Below, one piece after another: positions 23,251 through 34,600 of a stretch of 64,000 nt of DNA. Positions within the stretch are counted from its first letter, which is position 1, and each line of letters opens with the position of its first letter. The translations under genes were made by a program, and so were the position numbers. The DNA is from Agapetus fuscipes (taxonomy: Eukaryota; Arthropoda; Insecta; Trichoptera; Glossosomatidae), in the NCBI GenBank assembly GCA_951799405.1, contig OX637332.1:2795001-2859000 (forward strand), read 5' to 3'. The notes below the pieces were generated by a model that saw only the letters and a list, made by a program, of their open reading frames with translations, was not told where the DNA came from and ran no database searches.

Positions 23251-23514
23251 ATTATTATAGATTAAATAGAATAAGTATAACATTAAATATTATAATAAGT
23301 TAAGTGAAAGACGCATGCTATACTTATAAGCTAAGCAAATACATTCAAACATGGTTATAACAATCAAGGAAATTACCAGGTCATGGTCATAACGAGCCAT
23401 TAGTTACTGACATATTAGTTATAACATATTGTATAACAAGCTCGCTATGGCTAAATAGTCTAAATATAAGTGTCAGACCAATAAGCCTAGGTAAAAAAAA
23501 CTAAACAGTTTAAT

Positions 23515-23725
23515 ATAATAATAATAATATTAGGATGATTTATGAGTGATGAATGATGAGCCCTCTGCAAGATTGGTCGTCACTATAGAAAGTGTCAATA
23601 CTCAAGTAAGACCCAGTTGCTGTAAGGCTGGATGGACGTTTGGTGACCAGTCTCTGGTAAAGGTATATGAATTTTTCAGCCCAGCAAAGACCATTTTTGA
23701 AACTATAAATGGATTCCCGATATCT
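23515..23725 (-). repeat. SINE-B, head truncated
   Basis: Body and AAT-rich tail present; tRNA head replaced by a T-run. Confidence 0.75.
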
Positions 23726-23771
23726 ATTTTTTTTTTTTTTCTAGTTAACAGCATTGTGAAACGTATACAGT

Positions 23772-24030
23772 AGACGCAAAAAAAAACGCAACTAAGCTAC
23801 ACATATAGTATAACTTCTTGCCTAGGTTATCCCCGAAGGAGTCGTATGTGGCGATTCGGGACCTATTTATTTTTACGGGTAAGGGGGCTGGCCTCACACC
23901 AACCTCTTTCAGTTGAAGTGGGGGTTTCCCAGTTCCCGGGGGGTCTGGTTCTCATTTCTTGCGAAGGCTGAGTAAACCTTGAGATCAAACCTTTGCTCTC
24001 AGTATGGAATGCAAGCATTCTACCAATTGA
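23772..24030 (-). repeat. SINE-A, tRNA-derived
   Basis: Minus strand: A box TAGCTCAATTGG, B box-like GGTTTGATCTC, then the shared body ending in the 'ttagttgcgtt' terminus at 23785-23800. Confidence 0.8.
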
Positions 24031-24034
24031 GCTA

Positions 24035-24254
24035 TCGAGCTATGTCGTCGTCGCTACAAAGCGCCAATTCTCAAGCAAGACCCAGTTGCTGTAAGGCTGG
24101 ATGGACCTTTGGTGACCGGTCATTGGTAAAGGTTTATGAATTTTTCAACCCAGCAACGAGCAAATTTGAAAATATAAATGGTATATTTTTTGTGCTCCAC
24201 CGGGATTCGAACCCAAACCTTCCGAAGTGTTACCACTGAACTACGGACCGGTCA
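24035..24254 (-). repeat. SINE-B, tRNA-derived
   Basis: Minus strand: CCGGTCCGTAGTTCAGTGGTA head with A box, B box GGTTCGAATCCC, then body. Third SINE in a row in the same orientation. Confidence 0.85.
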
Positions 24255-24543
24255 GACAATTATGCTAAATATAGTATGTAGCGCTTTAATGTCTTTTCAA
24301 ACTACCTGCATTACTTTACGTTGAAGTTATGATTCCGGTCTATAGCCTCAAGTGACATCACATTTTGAATTTTCCAAGTCCATGAGATGTGTACTCGGGT
24401 AAATCAAAATTATAACGACCTCGCTAAACAAAGATTCATTTTAACGCATTATTTTAATCAACAAGAAAATGTCATTTCGAGACCTGTTCCAGTGCAAATA
24501 ATGGAAAACGCCCTGATTCTGAAACCAGTGGATGCAGCAGTTA

Positions 24544-25113
24544 AGCCTAGTTGACATTACGAAACTAGTGGAAACAAGAGAAGAGCATGCATGAAAAGAG
24601 TGATGAAATTAGATGAGATGAAAGAAGTATGCAAGGACAGAGTCAAGTGGAGGCACTTGTGTGGAGGTACTGGCCACCCCTAGAGGAAAGGCGGCAGGAT
24701 ACAAGACAAGACAAGACAAGTGGCATGAAAGTAGTTTCGCGACATTAGTTTTACCAACAGTTTCACGTGTAATTTAATACTTTCGTAACGCATGCATTAA
24801 TTTCACGAAAGCAAATCACTTTCGTGCCCTTTGTGATTTTTTGGCAAAATTAGTGCATGCAACTAATTTCGTCATGTAGATGCGACGTGAAACTAGTGTC
24901 GCCTGGACTGTGAGCGTATTTGTGTATTTTTATCACCGCGCGCACTTCAAGTTGGCTTCGAGCGTTGAATATGGCTTTGCTGCTGTCGGGGCCATGGTCA
25001 CTGCCATACTGTGGATTTCGTAACACACAAAATTACTTTTGCATATATCGAAAGTACTTTTGTAAAACTGAGTTCAACGTGCATGCCACTAGTGTCGTAC
25101 TGTAAACTTGGCT
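24544..25113. mobile_element. PIF/Harbinger-like MITE with nested LINE
   Basis: Inverted termini of about 28 bp (AGCC.AGTT.ACA.TACGA pattern, about five mismatches) flanked by TTA on both sides (24541-24543, 25114-25116). A TTA duplication fits PIF/Harbinger. A LINE 3' end at 24590-24718 is inserted inside. No transposase. Confidence 0.75.
24590..24718 (+). repeat. LINE 3' end with ACAAG repeats
   Basis: CMKRVMKLDEMKEVCKDRVKW-like coding end, CGGCAGGATACAAG terminus and (ACAAG)n at 24703-24720. Confidence 0.75.
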
Positions 25114-25293
25114 TTAGATAAACTGACGAAGATTAAGAGGTTTCTTGACAAGAATATGCCAAATCTCAGACGGACCTTTCGCAACCAGTAAGAATATATT
25201 TGTTTGCCTTTTCCCTGACAACCTGGCCATGTGACATCACATTTTTTTGCCTATGGAATCTGTGCTAAGTTCATTGTTCACAGTAAACATATA

Positions 25294-25786
25294 GGCCGTG
25301 TTCGGGGAGCGCGCTTCAAGCACTTCAAGCACTCACACACTGTTCGGGGAGCTCATCGTAAGCAAATATTATGAGCTATGACGTCACGCACGGCACCTCG
25401 GCCGTTCGCTATTTTCGCTTTTTTGCGAAGGTGGGTCGGCTTAAGTGTTCCTAACTTCACACCAATGGTTCATACCGTTCCACTGACAGTTGACAGCTAA
25501 CCTCAACAACACGAATATTAGACACAATTATTAAAGTTAAATAATGGATTCGAGATATCAAAAGCTCTTCAATAATTGAAAATTCTGCTGGAAATATTAG
25601 AATCATGGCTCAATAATGCGTTTTAAGATAAATCTGCATCCGTTCTGCCGAGCTTTGACAGCTGCTGTCTGGTTGACATATGAAATTCGCTTTTTATCGT
25701 TCGGGGAGGTTTGCGATAGAGCTCCCCCCACCACGATTTTTACTGTAAGCGTTCAAAGTGCTCAAGCTAGCTCCCCGAACACGACC
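25294..25786. mobile_element. 493-bp MITE with long inverted termini
   Basis: Termini GG(C/T)CGTGTTCGGGGAGC.. match in inverted orientation for about 31 bases; ATA on each side is the likely target duplication. An internal partial repeat of the terminus lies at about 25345-25360 and 25699-25710. Superfamily not certain. Confidence 0.75.
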
Positions 25787-25794
25787 ATAGAGGC

Positions 25795-26668
25795 CAAACA
25801 ATGAAATCCAGTTTTTTTGCAGTTAGATTGGCGGTGCACGGTGGTATACTAGTGCCAACCTTGATGTATGGAAGTGAAGCCTGGACGGTGAGTGAAAGGG
25901 AAATTAGTAAAGTCCATACAGTAGAAATGGACTATCTAAGAAGTATGATTGGGAAAAAACGAAGTGACAGAGTGAGGAATGATTTTGTAAGAGAAGAATG
26001 TGGTGTAAGGGAAAGTGTGAAAGTGAAGATTAAAAGAAGTATGTTAAGATGGTTCGGGCATATGGAGAGAATGAGTGATGAAAGATTGACGAAGAAAGTA
26101 TATGTTGCTAAAATAGATGGATGTCGTGGTAGAGGAAGACCGAGAAAAGTATGGATGGATGAAATTTCTGAAATAGCGAATGAATGGGATATCCAGAGTC
26201 ATAATAAAAGGAGGACTTGCATGAAAAAGGTTATGACTCTGGATGAAATGAAAGAAGTGTGCAAGGACAGGAAGAAGTGGCGGCTAATCTGCAATGGTGA
26301 TTTCTAATGTTGGTGTATTAATTTGCTACATTTTTTGCATAGGAAATTTCTGACTTTTTTGTATAGATTTCTTTGTAAGGTTTTGTTCTTTTATATATTT
26401 AAATGTAATTTTTTATTTATATTCCTTGACTTATAGGTTGGTATGAGGCTGACCACCCATACTGTAAAAAATGGTTCACTTTGCCAATGTTACCCCTGTT
26501 TCAGGGAAGGTCGGCAAAAGTTGTGGGGCTTATGTTCATTTGAGGTTTGGATTTTATTTGTAAGTACACATTCAGCATTTGTAAGCGCGAACTACACTTG
26601 TTGGTTTGTGGGCTTACATCTGAGAGCTTTAAATGAATATATCCTTGCAACTTAGATTATAGATATAG
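25795..26668 (+). mobile_element. TAGAT-LINE, best copy: ORF C-terminus plus 3' tail
   Basis: A 168-codon open frame (25801-26304, stop 26305-26307) encodes LVPTLMYGSEAWTVSER, LRWFGHMERMSDERLTKK, GRGRPRKVWMDEISEIANEW and DRKKWRLICN: the C-terminal end of an RTE-like non-LTR polyprotein. A spacer of about 110 bp leads to the 250-bp tail found more than 25 times here, with a CCCTG..CAGGG hairpin and a TAGAT(T)-type end. All copies are 5'-truncated, as expected from target-primed reverse transcription. A SINE borrowing the LINE tail is an alternative for tail-only copies. Confidence 0.85.
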
Positions 26669-27565
26669 ATTATAGGGATGACATTGTTATTATACATGTA
26701 TTTTGAAAAAAAAAACATTTTTTAGAATTTTTAAATGTTTATCTTTTAGATCCCACTTTGAAGGCCGAATTTTCGCCATGCCCTCAACGAGAGCTTCCTG
26801 TACTAATCATATAAGCTGTCAAAAAAAAAACGCTCTGTCATTGACAGCTATGTTTATAGCAGGGCTTTAATAATTAATATGACATTTAAACCTGGCATCA
26901 TCAATTTTCATTGCAATCTTGCGACTAATAACTAATATGGAGTAAAAATACTGTTACGCGCTAGTATGAAAATGCAATTTTAGTATCAATTTTCGGAAAA
27001 TCTTTTCTAATGAATGACACTGATAGGTACCTACACAAATAGGGCATGGCTGTCATAAGGGAAAGATTCAAAATAGCTTTGAGAAAGTGCGTATTTTCTG
27101 AGAAATTTTAACAGTAACGAAACAAAATAAGTAAAACTCGGATGCATCCGGAATGTGGTAGGTAGATGTACCTATACAGTACGAGAAAGCACAATATTTC
27201 ATCCAACGACCTTCCAGGAAACGGGGGTAGCAAGGGGGCAAGATATTGGGAACCAAACGTGGGATTGCTTGTTATTTGTAATATTGAAACGCAACAAACT
27301 TACCGCATAGTTGGTGATGCGACAATCTATAATTTCAAACTAGAATGGGAACTCATAACAAATAAACGTCAGACGGCCAAAATCACTATTGTAATCATTC
27401 GCGCCTTGAACTTTTCTGAAGTTTCTTCTTCTAATAAAAGCAGCGCGCTGTTGTGCAAGGACTATAACAAGCCATAAGTAGTAAGCCGACGCTACCGTTC
27501 GGCGCATCGGCGCTGGTTCCGGTTTCCGGAAAAAACACGTCATCTAGTGAGTAAATACAGAGCTG
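26669..27565. other. Unclassified intergenic
   Basis: AT-rich; a 103-codon frame at 27166-27477 has no recognisable domain and is not called as a gene. Confidence 0.4.
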
Positions 27566-28030
27566 CAGACATCTAATCTAATCTAATCTAAGTTGCAAAG
27601 ATATGTTACATTGGAGATTCACATTACATGCATTCCCACAAGCAGACACGAACAAGTTCGCGCTTGCACATGCCTCATGTGAACCTACAACATCAAAACC
27701 AATTACCTATCTCAAATGGACATACCTACACCCTGCAACTCTTGCCGTCCTTCCCTGAAACAGGGGTGACATTGGCAAAGTGAACCATTTTTACAGCATG
27801 GGTGGTCAGCCGCATACCAACTTATAAGTCAAGGAACATACACGACAAATAACATTTTTTAAATCAATAAATAATAATATATATGGACATCAAAAACTAC
27901 AACATAAAACAAATTTCACTTTGATAAACCCTAGCCTCCAACATTACAGATCAACCGCCATTTCTTTCTGTCCTTACATACTTCTTTCATTTCCTTTAGA
28001 GTCATACCTTTTTCATGCAGGAGTAAAATA
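27566..28030 (-). mobile_element. TAGAT-LINE, 5'-truncated copy
   Basis: Tail 27566-27838 with (ATCTA)4 at its end, then antisense ORF end at 27940-28025. Confidence 0.85.
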
Positions 28031-28084
28031 TTGATGGAGAAGAAACTAACTTCGGCATTGATACACACTGTATGGCAAAATAGG

Positions 28085-28245
28085 CGAAATTTCGATAAAA
28101 TGGAACCTGCAGAATGAGAATGAGCGAAGAGTATGTATTATGTAAGAGATTAAAGATTATGCAAGGACAGAAAAATGTCGAGACGCATCTGCGGAGGTAG
28201 GCCCACTCCTAGTGGAACGGTGTCAGGATACAGTGCAGTAAATGA
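28085..28245 (+). repeat. LINE 3' end (CAGGATACAG family)
   Basis: Diverged coding end, then 'ggtgtcaggatacagtgcag' terminus. Confidence 0.6.
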
Positions 28246-28631
28246 CACACCTGTCAGCCGGGCATGTTAATTACAAAACTGTTTGTCAATTTTACCGATC
28301 AAAAAACTTCCCAGATAGCATTTTAAACTTGTATCTGACTTGCAACAAGTTTGATGTGTCAAAAGTGAAGGCTTGCTGCAAGTTCACCATGGCAAGTATA
28401 TACACTTGAGGCAAGTTTTAATCAAACTTTCTAGTTTCCCAGCAACAAGCTTGCAGAAACTTTGTCATAACAAAGTTCCCGTAAGGTTGTCATGACAAAC
28501 TTGCAAAATATTTGCTTCTGCAAATTATATACATTTTTTGATATTATTATAATATTTAAAAAAACAAAATTAGAATAAAAAGATGAAATATTTTATTTCA
28601 TTTACAGTTTGCTTATAGTAGTAACAAAGTT

Positions 28632-28800
28632 TTATAATAGTCACATCATCATCATCACTGGCACGACCTCCCTCAGCAACCGCTGCCAGCGCTGTCTATC
28701 CAACGTCTTCCTCCTCCAGTCCCACATTCCCACTGCACGGCTATCCGCCACCACTCCATCCAGCCATCTTGAACGTGGTCTTCTCACTGTCCGCCGTCCG
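28632..28800 (-). repeat. LINE 3' end with GAT repeats
   Basis: Minus strand encodes SRWLDGVVADSRAVGMWDWR then DRQRWQRLLREVVP followed by (GAT)n at 28633-28645. Cuts the piggyBac-like coding exon at about 28801. Confidence 0.75.
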
Positions 28801-29453
28801 ATTGTGATGAATATAAATTGGGCTGCTGAACCATATTTTCAATTATTGCGTCATCTACAAATAATTGAAAATATTCCAGTGACGTTAAAATTTTAATGGA
28901 TTGTAAAAAACTGGCAGTACACGTTGTATCGGGGATATCCAAGTCACGGTGTCGCCAGCGTACTTCTGTCCACAACGAATGGGCCTGATGTTGTCCATCA
29001 CCTTCCACCGCATTTGCTTCTTCCTCCTGGTCAACATCACTAGGTGCCTGAAAAGAAATAAATAGTTACGTTTATAATATCATCCACAAATAAAATAGAA
29101 ATTGGAACCATAGAAAACCTATTTTAGAGGACTTCAGTCAATGTCAATGCAGTACAATCTGTGATTAATTATAAAGATACGAGTTTAAAGGTACCGATTT
29201 ATAGCTAATTTGTTGAGATATATTTTGAATAAAATGAGGATTTTTTAATAGATAAATAAAAAAATAAAATACTAACGTTTACTTCAATGGGCATCCCAAT
29301 TATCTGGCTCAACTCGTCTGCAGCCATCTCCTGGTCACCGTTTTCGATCCTTGGCTCCCACCAGGTTGTAATTTCGTCATCTTCATCTTCAAGTTCTACA
29401 TCTGATGCATTTCCATTCAAACACATATTAATCTCTCGAATAGAGTAAGACAT
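28801..29453 (-). pseudogene. piggyBac-like transposase, N-terminal remnant (two exons)
   Basis: Exon 1 29453-29277 (ATG 29453; acidic EDEDDEITTWWEP), donor GTTAGT; exon 2 29047-28801 after acceptor TTTCAG, phase 0. SLEYFQLFVDDAIIENMVQQ then NLYSSQ fits the piggyBac transposase entry motif (sP.eyF.lff.d..ie.iv..tN.Ya). The DDD catalytic region is missing, because a LINE end truncates the exon. Confidence 0.65.
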
Positions 29454-30424
29454 CTGAAAAAATAAAATAGTAAGGCGGTTAAAAATGACCTCAAAATCCT
29501 GTGTATGTTCAAACCATTGTTATTTTGTATACAAAAAAAAGTACTAAAAAACATAGAACTTGCTACAAATTATATACTGTTAAATAGTTTATGAACTAAG
29601 GAACACGCTAAAAATGATTTTTTTTCAATTTAATGTATAATTACCTTGAAAATTGACGATTTCGAGGGGAAGAATTGTCAGAGTTGAAACGCAAGCCGGC
29701 TTGACAGTTGACAGACGTTATGGCGGTTAAAATGCACTATGCAGGCAGGAAACATAAAGAAAAAATATAATTCTGTGAGCACAACGTTGCAGCAATATTG
29801 CAACAAACTTATTTTGTCATATTTGACATGACAATATAAATTTAACTACAAATCAAACTTGCAGCAAACTGACCTGCTATCTGGGTTATAACACGTGCGT
29901 ACAGCGTTCGCGCAGGCATGACTTTTAACTCTGTCAACTTTCTGAAAAGATATCGTAGTTTCATCGAAGTTTTTTTTGTTTACAACGAAAAGACAATGTA
30001 AAGATCCGTGTTCACTTTCTAGCTAATTGTGATTTGCGGTTAAGTAAGTTGAAACGTATATACCTACTATATAGTGACTATTTTCGTTTAAACACTCCCT
30101 AGCCCACAGATTAACAAGTTAGAATATTTCGGAAAATTCTAGGTTATTTTTTCAAAACCAAATTCCATAAACTGAAAGAATGCACTCGCTACAAATTGTA
30201 AGTAAAAAAAAGTCATGTGAAACCAAACACTATATTGTGGACATTAGTCACATAGACTTGTGACGTTTGCTGCTGAGATTTTTTTTTTTTAATTTGTGCC
30301 GAATTCATTAACGAAAAGCAGCCTCGTGTAAATAAATATTTTTTCACAAGGTCCAGTTTTGGCTATCTGGCGGATCGAAAGAAGCTTAGTGTACTTGGAT
30401 ATCCGTAACCGAATCTTGAATAAT

Positions 30425-30650
30425 CGGTTGGTAGCAGGCTGACTCCCTATGATGTAAAAGCTTGGTTCAATTTTGCCAATATCATCCCAGTTTCAGGAAA
30501 AAGTGACAGGGGTTGTAAGGTGTATGATCATGTGAAGTATGATTTATTTTGTAAGTACTAAATACACACGTAGCATGTGTAAGCGTGAACTTAGATTTGT
30601 TTGCATTTAATATTTATATTTTATCTTTGCAACTTAAACTAAAATTTATA
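30425..30650 (+). repeat. TAGAT-LINE 3' tail, old
   Basis: Strongly diverged plus-orientation tail. Confidence 0.7.
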
Positions 30651-30654
30651 GTTC

Positions 30655-30910
30655 CTCATGTTTTTTGACTTAAAGGTTTGCATGAAGCTGAACAACCACA
30701 AATTTGATTGACTTTGCGAATGTTACCCCTGTTTCAGAAAACATCAGCAAAAGTTGCAGGGCCTGTGTTCATATAAAAATTTGGGTCTTTATTTTATAAG
30801 TGCACATGCAGCATTAGTAAATACGAACTTTCACGGTCTGCTTGTTGGCATGTATTTAATATGAATCTTTATTGTATAAAATATAACTTTGCAAATTAAA
30901 TTATATACTT
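30655..30910 (+). repeat. TAGAT-LINE 3' tail, old
   Basis: Second diverged tail in direct tandem with the preceding one. Confidence 0.7.
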
Positions 30911-31583
30911 GAAGTACGTGCAATAAGTTACATTTGTTAGTGTCACACTAAAAAGCATAAAAAGACAACCCAAAATTATTATGAAGACAGCATCGAGGAT
31001 TGAGTTACATTGTTTGTTTTTTTCTCACTCTACATGTATGTAGGAAAAATAGACACCACATTTTCTTAAAAACACTAGACATTTGCTAAACAAATGCAAT
31101 TTTTATAGTTTTTCACAATGCACTTTTTATTTTATTTTCATCCTTTTCCAAAATAACTCAAAATTGCTAATGGCGCGGGTAATTTTGACAAAGCTGGAAC
31201 ATATTAAAACTAGATCTTAAGTCATCCGGTAGATGCTATCCGGCACCGGATCTGACCGTGTGAAAAGGCCCTGATGTTTTAATAGAGATACAAACACATT
31301 AGGCTACCTAACTTAGCAAAGTGTTGGTAGAACTGTTAAATGGACAACACTGCTGCCACCTTCAGGGCAGTCTACGAACATGTATTTCGCAGAGTACATA
31401 CCAAACGTCATTGTTGCATTGGAAGTGTCTTGACGCCGACATCTACTCTCACCACAAATAACCGATAAGAAATAAATACCGACCGTTTAATATCAACAAT
31501 CATCACTAAAGAATGTAGAGATAGCTTGTGCCCGTGTTGGAGCCAAATATTTATGCTCTTATGACGCTAAAAAAACAAGCAAA

Positions 31584-31625
31584 ATGGGTGAATCTCAGAT
31601 AACCAACATCGTCAACGACATTCTG
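31584..31625 (+). CDS. MED23: MED23 exon 1
   Basis: ATG in context 'caaaatggg'; 14 codons, donor GTATGC, phase 0. The short N-terminus is poorly conserved in the family, so the start is inferred from frame continuity. Confidence 0.8.
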
Positions 31626-34600
31626 GTATGCTTTCACTTATTATTGTTAATCATAATTTGATTTTTGAACTTAATATTTTGAATCATGTGTAAAAAACGA
31701 CCTTTTCATACAACAAGTCCCTCATACCAAGGATAGTTCCCTTTCTTGGTTATAATTTTTAAATGTATTTGTAAAGAATTATATTGAATCGGGCCGGTGA
31801 AATAAACAACAATTTCGACAAAATTATTTTGAACGAAAAGACCATCTTGATGTTTCAATCGCTCGATATACTAATATTTGTGAAGCAAAAACCTTTCTTC
31901 AATCTAAAAAACGAGATTAAATATTTTTTGCTGTCATATTTTGTCACTTTTGACACAGTGTAAATTTTACAAAAATGGATGATACAATGAGTGATGGCAT
32001 TTGGTGTCTTTATCTCTTATAGATAAAGCCTAAATTGGTTACAATAATCACAAATAAACCAACCAAATTTGCTTCTTACAGCCCTGCTTAACCCCTGTTT
32101 CAGAGAAGGACGGCAAGAGTTGCAGGGTGTATGTCCATTTGAGATTTGGTTTTTATGTTGTAGGTTCACATGAGACATTTGCAAGCGCGAACTTGTACGT
32201 GTCTGGTTGTGGGAATGCATGTAATGCGAATCTCCAATGGAACATAATATCTTTGCAACTTAAATTAGATTAGATTAGACAGCCATTGCCTGTTTCTATC
32301 AGAGCTGGAGTTTCCCGACTTTTCACCCGTGTCTGGGATGGGTTTTTGTCCAAAAGCCCATCGCAGACATGAGCTAAATGTTTGGAAGTTCCAGTTCTGG
32401 TAGACCACACCAACAGATCAACCCTCCAGAATATGCTATGATCCAGCTGAGCAAGATAAAAAGATGTATGATTGATATTTGTTGCTTCTTTATTTTCATT
32501 CCTTTCACAATATTCCCCTTCCCCCTTACCTCTTACATTTCATCTCTAGATACTCTGTGTCGAACATTCATCATCCATTATTTCCAAATGCCCAAACCAT
32601 CTCATTATATTATTTTGTACCTTTGTCCTCACATCCTCTTCCAGATTACATTATTTTTAATCCATTCATAATATCAGTTTTTCCTTTCATTCTTCCCAGA
32701 TTTTTAGCTCCTGCCACCTTCTGCTAAAACCAGGCTTGGCATTGGCAAAAGTGAGACATTATTGGTTAAAGCTTGTTATTTAATTTGGGTTTTTGTTTTC
32801 AGAAGGTGGAGGCTATCGAGGAGGCTTTCAGCTGCTTCCTCGTCCACAAGCCTGATGGGGAAAGCGAGAGGATGCAGTGGTTCCAGCAGGAGATTTCCAC
32901 CGTGATGAACACGCTCAACACAGAGTCCCAGGAGTGCGCCATCCGCACCTATCTCATCATGACGGCCACCATGACAAACCACTGCAAGATGAAGATGCTG
33001 CTCACATTGCTGGAGAACTTGGTCAATGCCAACGTAGTGCCAGCTAGGTAAGACAAATTCACTTACAGCTTTGCCAGACATGAAGCGTTCTTAGTTTGCA
33101 TCAAGGTCATAACATCACATGAAGACTACAGGGGAAAAACAAGAAATGTCAGCAAAAATAAGAAAAGAAGTTCATAGGAAAAAAAGTAAAATCCAGTGGC
33201 ATCTGTGTGTATCTAAAGCTCTGCAAAAAATTTAATGCAACAACAGTCGCTATCACAGTTTATGGCGGTATTTCTGGTTCTTTGTGACCATGATTTCAAA
33301 ATTCGAATTAGGTAGGTACTCATAATTTTCTTCAACTGATATTCCTTGTTCTTCCCCTGTAGTCTTTACATGCTTTGTATTTGAATGACTTTGACTCTAT
33401 TCTGTCGTCGTCACTGGTCACAATGTTCAGTGACTCAGGTGAAGATGAGTTGTTGCTAATCTACACATTACCTGGCAAAATCTTGTCTCTGTGGAAACTT
33501 TTTTATAAGCATCTTTTCTTGTAGGCAAGGACTTGTGATTTCGAACATATTTAATCTATTTTTGAGTAACCATTCTTACTGCAGACATCAAAAAAAGGTT
33601 TTGACAGTGATCAGAAGGTAAAGGGCTCCGAAGAATTTACGCACATAAAGATGAAACCTAAGTTAAAGAAGAAAGAAGCTTTGGACCACTGTCAAAAACT
33701 GACAAGACCAAAATTAAGAATTACATGTTCTTGTGTTTTACGGCCAGAAAATTCCTTTATCTCTCATCCTGACTCCGTGCGGCGGGCCTGAATTTGGGTC
33801 TTGGATTTTCAAAATTAGAGACCAGACTCGGTGAGACCGTGGATGCTTAGCTATTTCACAAAAAAAAAAATGTTCTTAATACTTCATTTCTTCTTTACGG
33901 TTTCTAGAATGGTCTGCGATGCAATACTCAGCTGTGAGAAGCTCACTCATCAGAATGCAGAGTTCTGGATGGAATGCTTCTTCCTCATGAGACAAATCAT
34001 CGGTGGCGTTGACTACAAAGGTGTTAGAGAGATCATGAAGGTAATAAACTATAATTACTTATTTTTATCAATAATAATCTGAAATTAAATTAATTTAATG
34101 TTTAATATTTAATACCATCATCATGAGTTTGACAGCTTTGGTTGAGCCTTGGCTGAATCCAGGATTCCCCTCCACTCTCACCTGTCCATCGCCTTTGCTC
34201 TTCAGCTACTTACTCGTATGTCGGCTGCATGTGGTACTAAAAGGGGTTTTTGTAGTCCATGCTGATTATGTGACCAGCCCACTGCAGGCACTATTCTTTG
34301 ATGGAACTGATCACATCAGGCTCTCTTTAGATGTCATAAAGCTCTTTTTTATACTGACAATGCCAACCATTGTTATCTCCGTTGAGGGTTCTTAGTATCC
34401 TCCTTGTGAATGTTGCAATTGAGATCTCAGGTTTTGTGTCATTACCCTGGTTTCGGAGGCATAGGTCAGGACTGGATTCATTAATGTACAATGTAATAGT
34501 ACCTTTATATTTCTCCAGACCAGCTTTAATCTTAACTGCCTTTCAAGGCCATAGAAGCTTCAGTTAGCTGGCATTTTTCTTTTTATTATTATATTATAAT

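Larger units (their letters stand above)
28310..29885 (-). mobile_element. piggyBac-like element with two-exon transposase remnant
   Basis: Perfect 11-bp inverted termini CCCAGATAGCA (28310-28320) and complement (29875-29885), with related subterminal GCAAGTTTGAT blocks. The flanks (TT at left, TTAT at right) are only a decayed TTAA. Inside is a minus-strand transposase N-terminus. Total 1576 bp, too short for a complete transposase; a LINE 3' end interrupts the coding part. Confidence 0.65.
29886..31583. other. MED23 upstream region
   Basis: Contains two decayed TAGAT-LINE tails (30425-30650, 30655-30910). A lone terminus-like stretch at about 31215-31272, whose complement reads 'cagggccttttcacacgg', resembles one end of a DNA transposon. 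The MED23 promoter must lie in the last several hundred bases, but no TATA box or other element can be called with confidence. Confidence 0.5.

Noticed and set aside
23950..24254. Functional tRNA genes
   Set aside because: tRNA-like heads run straight into SINE bodies and recur; no complete cloverleaf with aminoacyl stem.
27166..27477. 103-codon plus-strand frame
   Set aside because: No domain, no splice partners, no family resemblance; chance frame in AT-rich DNA.
34123..34395. 90-codon frame in MED23 intron 3 as an alternative exon
   Set aside because: It is antisense LINE sequence, and the exon 3 to exon 4 junction is in phase without it.
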